In this document: piece after piece, positions 26,332 through 32,753 of the stretch
Position numbering within the stretch: the first letter of the stretch is position 1
Layout: every line of letters begins with the position of its first letter
Source: Blautia sp. An81
GTDB lineage: Bacteria > Bacillota > Clostridia > Lachnospirales > Lachnospiraceae
Assembly: GCF_002161285.1 (NCBI RefSeq)
Contig: NZ_NFHH01000028.1
Span: 1-47,259 of the forward strand
DNA length: 47,259 nucleotides
Reading direction: 5' to 3'
Made by a program: the position numbers and the translations under genes
Notes under the pieces: generated by a model
Seen by the model: the letters and a program-made list of their open reading frames with translations, nothing else
What the model was told of the DNA's origin: nothing
The model's database searches: none

Positions 26332-28097
26332 TTAGGTAATTGCGAAACTCATTAAGTACATTCGTAATTCTGAACCAAAACAAGGGTGATTTTATGCAGA
26401 GTACAAATTATACGAGCAAATGTGAATAACCGGCCATTTTAGGCACACTTTAATAAGCTTTAGGCTTTATGGAGTTGGTAAGTCCTATACTATAAGGGCT
26501 TTAAGCTTCTTAAGAATTTATGATGATCGATCTTATCTGCAAGGACAACCGTAATGAATTGTGTGATGTCGGCAAGGATTAGATTAGCATATAAAGTCTT
26601 CTCAATTTGATTCCGGCGCCCTGCAAGGCATAGATGATCCTTGATGTGATTGAGGTCTCTTTCGACAGCAGTCCTAGTTTTATAAGTGCCATCCTATCCT
26701 TTGGCCCCGCAGATCCTTCTTGGATACGCACGCAGGTTTTTGGGGGACAGATATAGATCATCTGTCCACATCGGGAAGAGGTACAGGGATTTTCACAAAT
26801 GCAGTGCTTGTGAGACTTTTGAGTGGTTTTATCGTAGATTCATTTCATTTTTAGACAGGCGAATTTAAAAGTAGGTATGCCGCTTCGTAAGTTCGATCTG
26901 TTGCCCTACTGCTTCATGGGAAGCGAAGGATCATGGGGACAACAGGGGCCCTCATCCTCATTGGTGGTGTAGTCCTGGTTTTTAAGTCCGGATCCTGCAT
27001 TTAGAGGAATATAAAATTTCAGGAAATGCCGGTTATTCCTAAAAGCGTTGCCGGTAAGAATACTTTTATAAAGTTCTACGGTATCAAAAGTCGCGTCACC
27101 GAGAAATGTTTTCGGATCGATCAGTGGCTGTTTTGAAAAGAAACCTTTCAGTGTTGGTATCAAAAGCTTTGAATCATGGATGGATTTATCTTCGTCAGGG
27201 GAATCCGATCTCTTTTCAACAACAATGTCGGGATGGGACAGTATAAAGTACTTGTTATAGAAAGCGATATGACGGATGAGATACCGAGACCGGTGGTGAC
27301 AATGCCAAACTTGAAGACACAGCAAAAATGGCCACTGATATACAGTTGTTTGATCTCCGGATTTGCAGATGCATGGGGCATGGAAACATAAGCGGCTTTA
27401 TAAGAATCATAAGATCGATCAAAGCCAGGAGCTTTTGCAAAAGCCATTAATTTTTTGATGATCTTATTTGCATACTTCGGATTATTCTCGGTAATGAATA
27501 CTTCAATACCTGAAGAATCAAAGGTAGTCATCTCCGTGTTTGCAGGATCAATAGTCTGACAGATGGGTTCGGTAAGATCAACGAGTTTATCGAATACGAG
27601 ATGTAGATCATCAAGGAAGTCTTGTTTGAAACGGGTGATCTTAGAAGCATGGGGACCTTGGTGAAGCCATAGAACTCACGAAGCGGGTTGGAGTAAGCGA
27701 GAAAAGTTGAGAGATGCAGGTCTGTGGGGATAGAAAAAATACGTTGGATGATCAAGGCCCACAGAAAAGCTTGCAAAGGATATTTACGGGTTCTGCCTGT
27801 AGAAGCATAGAAATGATTTCGAAAGGAGATCGGAATTATTTCATCAAGGTCGATATGGGATTCTAATAGAGGAAGAAAAGCAGGTTTGTCCTATTCAAAT
27901 TTTGGGGCAATCTGAAAAAATATCTGCCAAAGAAAGTTGTTTATATGGTATCATAGGCATCAGAATAACTCCTTTCTTGGGTATGTATTTTGGCTTTTAG
28001 TCAATTCTATTATACCATATCCAGTGAGGAGTTATTTGTTTTTAGGTAGCAGGAAATGCCGTATTTATGCGGCTTGTGATGTTTCACAAACGCCTAA
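26332..28097 (-). mobile_element. IS1182-like insertion sequence with intact ends, dead transposase
   Basis: The element is 1766 bases. Its ends 26332-26348 and 28081-28097 are inverted repeats matching at 13 of 17 positions (TTAGG..., ...GAAAC). Identical 9-base copies of TAGATTTAT flank it exactly. One minus-strand transposase pseudogene (26490-27960) fills it. A TATAAT on the minus strand at 28009-28014 with an extended TGG, and AAAGGAG before ATG, are the remains of its promoter and ribosome site. The intact ends and duplication show that it arrived by transposition in this place and decayed in situ. Confidence 0.88.
26490..27960 (-). pseudogene. IS1182-like DDE transposase, inactivated
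   Basis: Fragments in several minus-strand frames read in order as one transposase of about 490 codons. The start is MPMIPYKQLSLADIFSDCPK. Next come YPLQAFLWALIIQRIFSIPT-like residues, MTTFDSSGIEVFITENNPKY with the first catalytic Asp, VEKRSDSPDEDKSIHDSK, PKTFLGDATFDTVELYK with the second Asp, CCPHDPSLPMK, and the end IKDHLCLAGRRNQIEKTLYA then a stop at 26490. Stops and frameshifts are frequent (for example a TGA in the first 25 codons), so it is dead. I assign it to the IS1182 type by these motifs from memory; the broader IS4-like DDE group is the alternative. Confidence 0.8.
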
Positions 28098-28106
28098 TAG
28101 ATTTAT
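28098..28106. repeat. Right 9-bp target-site duplication
   Basis: TAGATTTAT, identical to 26323-26331 and abutting the right inverted repeat. The next 19 bases lead to the lysozyme start. Confidence 0.85.
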
Positions 28107-28125
28107 TAGTTGAAAGGAATATGAA

Positions 28126-30060
28126 ATGAAAAAAAGTTTTGATAGCCTTTTAGTGATGCTTTTAGTTATAATACAATTTATGATTTCTATAAATCCAATA
28201 TATGCTTCAGCAAATCAAAATGATAAAAATTCAGATGATATATTTGAACAGATAAATATAGAAAGTGAAGAAGTAGCCGAGGATAGAAGTAATAGCGATG
28301 AAATTGAAAATAATAAAGAAGAGAATATAGCAGAAGAAGTAATAGAAGATAATAGTAAAAGTGAAGAGCTTGAAATTAAACATGAAAAAGAAGAATTGAC
28401 AGAAGACGAAAAAGAAGATAATGGCAATAATGAGGAGTTTGACATTAAACAGGAAGAAGAGAATTTAGAAGACAAAAAAGAAGACAATGGTAATAATGAG
28501 GAGTTTGACATTAAACAGGAAGAAGAGAACTTAGAAGACAAAACAGAAGATAATAGTAATTCTGAAGAATCTGAAATTAAACAAGAAGAAAGTATGGAAG
28601 AAGAAGTAACCGAAAATCAAAGTAATAATGAAGAAGATGGTAAAGGGAATAATATAGAAGGTCCGGCAAATAGTTGGAGATATTTTAATGGGGAAAAAAT
28701 GATATTAGACAAGCCGGGTGAAGAACGGACCATTAGTAGTAAAAATGCATGGACTAAAGTGGATGGCTTTTATATTAATTCTAGAGGTGAAATAATTGAA
28801 GGAGCACTTTCCAAAGGAATAGATGTTAGCGAATGGCAGGGGATAATCGACTGGGATACGGTAAAAAAAACAGATGTAGAATATGCAATAATTAGATGTG
28901 GATATGGGATGAATCAAGAGAATCAAGATGATAAATATTGGGAGAGAAATGCGTCTGAATGTACGAGATTGGGAATTCCATTTGGAGCATATTTGTATTC
29001 ATATGCGGATAGTGTCGAAAAAGCAGAAAGTGAAGCAAGACATGTTTTAAGATTAATAAAAAACTATAAGTTAGAATATCCAATTTATTATGATTTAGAA
29101 GAAAATTCTGTTAGACAAAAATTGTCAACTAGTGAAATCGCAAAAATAGCAAAAACATTTTGCGATATAATATCGGAAGCAGGATATAATGTAGCAATAT
29201 ATGCAAATACAGATTGGTTTAGTAATTATTTGATAGATCCTTTTTTTGATACTGTAGAAAAATGGGTGGCCCAATATAATAGTACATGTACATATACAGG
29301 TAATTATACTATGTGGCAATGTACAGACATAGGAAATGTTAAAGGAATTAGTGAAAATGTAGATATTAATATGGATTTTGGAACAATAAAAAAATATAGG
29401 GTATTGCTTCAAGGAGGAAAATATTACGGTTATTTTGGAGGTGATAAGCTATACGGAGAACAAAAAGTTGATGGTGCGTGGTATTATTTTGATATGAATT
29501 GTAAAGGCGCAGCAACAATTGGTTGGAGAGAAGCTGGAAAGAATAAATATTATTATGGAATAGATGGAAAATTAGCATTAGGAGAGACTAAGATAGGAAG
29601 TTCATGGTACTATTTCAGAGGGAATGGAACTATGTTTACAGGTTGGAGAGAAGTTGGAAAGAATAAATATTATTATGGAACAGATGGAAAATTAGCATTA
29701 GGAGAGACTAAGATAGGAAGTTCATGGTACTATTTCAGAGGGAATGGAACTATGTTTACAGGTTGGAGAGAAGTTGAAAAGAATAAATATTATTATGGAA
29801 CGGATGGAAAATTAGCATTAGGAGAGACTAAGATAGGAAGTTCATGGTACTATTTCAGAGAAAATGGAACTATGCTTACAGGTTGGAGAGAAGTTGGAAG
29901 GAATAAATATTATTATAATGAGGATGGAACATTGACATTTGGAACAAAAAAAATAAATGGGAACTGGTATGCTTTTAGTAAAAGAAATGGACAAATGGTT
30001 GTTAATTCTTGGTATGAAGGAAAATATTATGGGAAAGACGGAATTAGAGTTGAGAGTTAA
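28126..30060 (+). CDS. Secreted GH25 lysozyme with acidic repeat region and C-terminal wall-binding repeats
   Basis: Secreted muramidase that would cut the MurNAc-GlcNAc bond of peptidoglycan. Residues 1-28 are a signal peptide. Residues 30-175 are extremely acidic (Glu/Asp/Asn), with two 22-residue near-identical units at 96-117 and 118-139. A short wall-binding-like stretch (183-226) leads into the GH25 domain (229-420), with GIDVSEWQG (Asp233) and YYDLEEN (Asp323, Glu325) as catalytic residues. Residues 426-644 are aromatic-Gly repeats of the CW-binding type (GWREVGKNKYYYG, WYYFRGNGTM), including three near-identical 40-residue units at 466-585. GAAAGGA supports ATG 28126. It is the only enzyme of peptidoglycan in the window. 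Before the IS insertion it lay about 25 bases after the acyltransferase stop, so it belonged to that operon. Confidence 0.9.
   Translation: MKKSFDSLLVMLLVIIQFMISINPIYASANQNDKNSDDIFEQINIESEEVAEDRSNSDEIENNKEENIAEEVIEDNSKSEELEIKHEKEELTEDEKEDNGNNEEFDIKQEEENLEDKKEDNGNNEEFDIKQEEENLEDKTEDNSNSEESEIKQEESMEEEVTENQSNNEEDGKGNNIEGPANSWRYFNGEKMILDKPGEERTISSKNAWTKVDGFYINSRGEIIEGALSKGIDVSEWQGIIDWDTVKKTDVEYAIIRCGYGMNQENQDDKYWERNASECTRLGIPFGAYLYSYADSVEKAESEARHVLRLIKNYKLEYPIYYDLEENSVRQKLSTSEIAKIAKTFCDIISEAGYNVAIYANTDWFSNYLIDPFFDTVEKWVAQYNSTCTYTGNYTMWQCTDIGNVKGISENVDINMDFGTIKKYRVLLQGGKYYGYFGGDKLYGEQKVDGAWYYFDMNCKGAATIGWREAGKNKYYYGIDGKLALGETKIGSSWYYFRGNGTMFTGWREVGKNKYYYGTDGKLALGETKIGSSWYYFRGNGTMFTGWREVEKNKYYYGTDGKLALGETKIGSSWYYFRENGTMLTGWREVGRNKYYYNEDGTLTFGTKKINGNWYAFSKRNGQMVVNSWYEGKYYGKDGIRVES
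28411..28542 (+). repeat. Two 66-bp tandem units in the acidic region
   Basis: 28411-28476 and 28477-28542 are 66-base copies encoding KEDNGNNEEFDIKQEEENLE plus DK, differing only at silent third positions (for example GATAATGGC/GACAATGGT). Weaker, older copies of the same acidic pattern lie on both sides. Confidence 0.85.
29521..29880 (+). repeat. Three near-identical 120-bp tandem units (wall-binding repeats)
   Basis: Copies at 29521-29640, 29641-29760 and 29761-29880 differ at only a few bases over 120, each encoding a 40-residue double wall-binding unit. A diverged fourth copy starts at 29881. Such identity suggests recent duplication or homogenisation. Confidence 0.9.
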
Positions 30061-30075
30061 AGAGGATGATTATAT

Positions 30076-30541
30076 ATGTTAAATGGATATTTGTGCAATG
30101 GTTTTAGATATTACAGTATAAAGTATAACTTTAATGGTAGGCTTTCTTATATTCTTACTTTTTGTTTAAATGTAGTATTATTCTGTTGCTTCTTATGATG
30201 TATATTAATGCATATAGTGAAATATTAGATTTTTTGAATTTACTATATAGTTCAGGCGATGTATTTCTAAAAACGCTGGAATTTTATTGAAATATTGGTT
30301 AAATGAAAATATAATTGATACTTCAGCTTTTTTTAGAACTGATATTTCGGAGCAAAACTTTAACATATCAAAACATATATGCGAATTGTACTGAATTATC
30401 CTAATTTGAATAGAGTTGGGGGAAACTTAATTTCGACTACATTATTATTCGATAAATATATAAGGCAAAGATTAATATGTTTGTAGTATCTGAATTTTTC
30501 AGGTTATGAAACAAAATTAAGAGAAAGGGAAAATGGTGTTT
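30076..30541 (+). pseudogene. Decayed gene of unknown family in a 510-bp gap
   Basis: The gap 30061-30570 has no intact gene but reads as one decayed coding region when frames are switched. A good start after AGAGGATG gives MLNGYLCNGFRYYSIKYNFN and a hydrophobic run ending at 30198. The next frame continues MYINAYSEILDFLNLLYSSG, then WLNENIIDTSAFFRTD, then VLNYPNLNRVGGNLISTTLL. Each piece stops within 20-40 codons. The mix of a hydrophobic helix and soluble parts suggests a membrane protein. I do not recognise the family; a polymerase or other repeat-unit enzyme lost from the cassette is possible. Confidence 0.4.
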
Positions 30542-30570
30542 GGTATTATGCAGGCATCATAGAGAATAGT

Positions 30571-31074
30571 ATGTTAAGAAGATTACATTTAAAAGATGCG
30601 GAATTTATGTTAGAATGGATGCATGATTCACATATAAATAGTATGTTTAATGTAAACTTTGAGTCTTTTTTAATAGAAGATGCAAGAAATTTTATATTAA
30701 ATAGTTTTGATGAAAAAAATCATCACTTTGCAGTTGTGGATGAAAACGATGAGTATTTAGGTACAATCAGTTTAAAAAATATTTCTTTAAAAGATCGTAA
30801 TGCTGAATATGCAGTAGTCCTTCGAAAAAAGGCTCATGGAACTGGAGTTTCCAATCTAGCAACGAGAGAAATTTTAGACTATGCATTTAATACTTTGAAA
30901 TTAGAACGTGTTTATTTAAACGTTTTAGAAGAAAATATGAGAGCAAGAGCATTCTATGAAAAAATGGGGTTTACACAAGAAGGGGTTTTTAAAAAACATA
31001 AATATATAAGAGGCAGCTTCCAAGATTTATTTTGGTTTGGAATTTTAAAAGAATCATATGAAGATGGGAATTAA
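30571..31074 (+). CDS. GNAT-family N-acetyltransferase (RimJ/RimL-like)
   Basis: Acetyl-CoA-dependent acyltransferase of 167 residues. The fold order is clear: MLRRLHLKDAEFMLEWMHD, a beta strand with HHFAVVDENDEYLGTISLKN, the acetyl-CoA-binding loop region VVLRKKAHGTGVSNLATREI (motif close to R/Q-x-x-G-x-G), LERVYLNVLEENMRARAFYE and KMGFTQEGVFKKHKYIRGSF. RimJ-type enzymes acetylate proteins or amino sugars. In this cassette the nearest candidate substrate is the dTDP-3-amino sugar made by the FdtA/FdtB pair, which lacks its usual acetyltransferase. The ribosome site (AGAG) is weak. Confidence 0.85.
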   Translation: MLRRLHLKDAEFMLEWMHDSHINSMFNVNFESFLIEDARNFILNSFDEKNHHFAVVDENDEYLGTISLKNISLKDRNAEYAVVLRKKAHGTGVSNLATREILDYAFNTLKLERVYLNVLEENMRARAFYEKMGFTQEGVFKKHKYIRGSFQDLFWFGILKESYEDGN

Positions 31075-31078
31075 GTAA

Positions 31079-32488
31079 ATGGGTCGTTTTAAGCTTTTTT
31101 TGGAAAATATTTTAGTATATGGACTTGGTGGAGTAATTAGTAAGGCTGTTCCGTTAATAATGTTACCTATAATTACTCGATTAATGCCGGACACATTCTA
31201 TTTTGGGCTAAATGATATTTCGACCACTATAGTGTCTTTTGGTTCAGCTATTGCTGTTTTAGGAATGTATGATGCTATGTTTCGATTATTCTTTGACAAA
31301 GATAATGAAGAGTATAGAAAGACTATCTGTTCTACAACTTTGGCGTTTACAAGTGGTTTGTCTATTCTTGTGTTTTGTGTGTTAATTCTATTTAGAAATT
31401 TTTGGACTGAAATTTTTTTCTCAGATAGGCGTTTCGTTAATTTGCTGATTTTATCGGCAATGAGTATTTTAATTGGTGCTACTAACTCAATTGTTTCGGC
31501 ACCAACGAGAATGAGAAATCAAAGAAAAATTTTTCTTGTAACTAATACCCTTAGTCCGATTATATCATATGCTATTTCAATACCGCTTTTGGTTAAGGGA
31601 ATGTATGTTGTTGCACTTCCTTTAGCTGCGGTTATTTCGGCCTTGACAATAGAGGTTATTTTTGCAATATTAAATCGTAATTGGTTTTCAATTAGACGTA
31701 TTAATTTTTCTTGTTTGAAACCCTTATTAGTAATAGCAATCCCATTATTCCCTAATTTTTTAGTATATTGGGTTTTTAATTCATGTGATCGATTAATGAT
31801 AGCTCAAATGCTTGGTATGGATTATAATGGTATTTATGCCATTGGAGGAAAAGTTGGACAAGTTAGCCAGTTGATTTATACAGCCTTTGCTGGGGGATGG
31901 CAGTTTTTTGCTTTTTCTACTATGAAGGATAAAGATCAGGTTGATATGACCTCTCATATTTTTGAATATTTAACTGCAATTGCATTTGGTGCAGGGATAT
32001 TGATGGCTGCATGTAGTAAAACTATTTTTAAAATACTGTTTACCGGGGATTATGTACAAGGCTATGTAGTTGCCCCGTATTTATTTTTGGCACCGCTCAT
32101 GCTTATGCTTTTCCAAGTAATAGTGAATCAATTTATAGTAATAAAAAAAACGTGGTATAATTTATTGGCATTAGTTATTGGCGCGTTCGTTAATGTAATA
32201 ATCAATTATATCTTAATTCCGCTTATTGGTATCGAAGGAGCTGCAATAGGAACATTAGTAGGCTATATAATAGCGATTTTGATTACTGCGGTAATTTTAG
32301 TAAAAATACGATTATTAAAAATAGGTTGCAAGATCTATATTATGGCAGGTAGTCTCTTAGGGTATTTTTTGGCTTGGAGATTTTTGATGAGAGATTTGTT
32401 ATTGATTCCTTTATGCATAGCAGTTATTATAATAGCAGGATATTGTATGTTATTTAGAGAGGATATAAAGAATTTAATAAGAAAATAA
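31079..32488 (+). CDS. Wzx-type oligosaccharide flippase (second)
   Basis: MOP-superfamily polysaccharide transporter of 469 residues with 12-14 hydrophobic helices. The start ENILVYGLGGVISKAVPLIM and LPIITRLMPDTFYFGLNDIS is the typical first two-helix region. NSCDRLMIAQMLGMDYNGIY (near 235-254) is the seventh-helix signature. YILIPLIGIEGAAIGTLVGY is the usual late motif. It closes the A+T-rich cassette and is not a close copy of the flippase at 11606, so the cassette exports its own unit. Start four bases after the acetyltransferase stop. Confidence 0.88.
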   Translation: MGRFKLFLENILVYGLGGVISKAVPLIMLPIITRLMPDTFYFGLNDISTTIVSFGSAIAVLGMYDAMFRLFFDKDNEEYRKTICSTTLAFTSGLSILVFCVLILFRNFWTEIFFSDRRFVNLLILSAMSILIGATNSIVSAPTRMRNQRKIFLVTNTLSPIISYAISIPLLVKGMYVVALPLAAVISALTIEVIFAILNRNWFSIRRINFSCLKPLLVIAIPLFPNFLVYWVFNSCDRLMIAQMLGMDYNGIYAIGGKVGQVSQLIYTAFAGGWQFFAFSTMKDKDQVDMTSHIFEYLTAIAFGAGILMAACSKTIFKILFTGDYVQGYVVAPYLFLAPLMLMLFQVIVNQFIVIKKTWYNLLALVIGAFVNVIINYILIPLIGIEGAAIGTLVGYIIAILITAVILVKIRLLKIGCKIYIMAGSLLGYFLAWRFLMRDLLLIPLCIAVIIIAGYCMLFREDIKNLIRK

Positions 32489-32568
32489 AGTACAATTTAT
32501 TTTTTGTTCTTGCGGTAAATGCTTTTTCATCTCTTTAGAAAGAGTATATTAACAAGGTGCAGTTGTAA

Positions 32569-32597
32569 TTGATTAAAATACTCAAAATAAATATAAA
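32569..32597 (+). promoter_or_regulatory. Candidate promoter for the membrane glycosylation module
   Basis: TTGATT (32569-32574), a 17-base spacer and TATAAA (32592-32597) fit a sigma-A promoter. It lies in the 265-base gap where base composition changes from the A+T-rich cassette to host-like sequence, upstream of a hairpin and the next gene. Confidence 0.5.
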
Positions 32598-32658
32598 AGT
32601 ATAATTTTAATATGCAGGATTTTATTGCGTCATAATTACGTGCTGCGTATGAACTGAC

Positions 32659-32712
32659 AAGGCTTTTGAGAGACAGGGAGATAAAAAAGACTGTCTGTCG
32701 AAAGCTTTTTCT
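32659..32712 (+). terminator. Terminator-like leader hairpin (possible attenuator)
   Basis: 32659-32676 (AAGGCTTTTGAGAGACAG) pairs with 32691-32708 at about 15 of 18 positions around a 14-base loop, and the right arm runs into CTTTTT. It lies about 60 bases after the candidate promoter and 45 bases before the next gene, the layout of a leader attenuator. It could equally be the delayed terminator of the flippase operon. Confidence 0.5.
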
Positions 32713-32753
32713 GTATGATATGATTTCTAATTATAGAAGGATAATAAAAAGAT

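Noticed and set aside
28215-28541. Serine/leucine-rich frame on the minus strand opposite the acidic region
   Set aside because: Low-complexity reverse complement of GAA/GAT/AAT codons; no start site and no independent evidence.
29521-29880. Tandem repeats as a CRISPR array
   Set aside because: Units are directly joined, 120 bp long, in frame and encode wall-binding repeats; there are no unique spacers.
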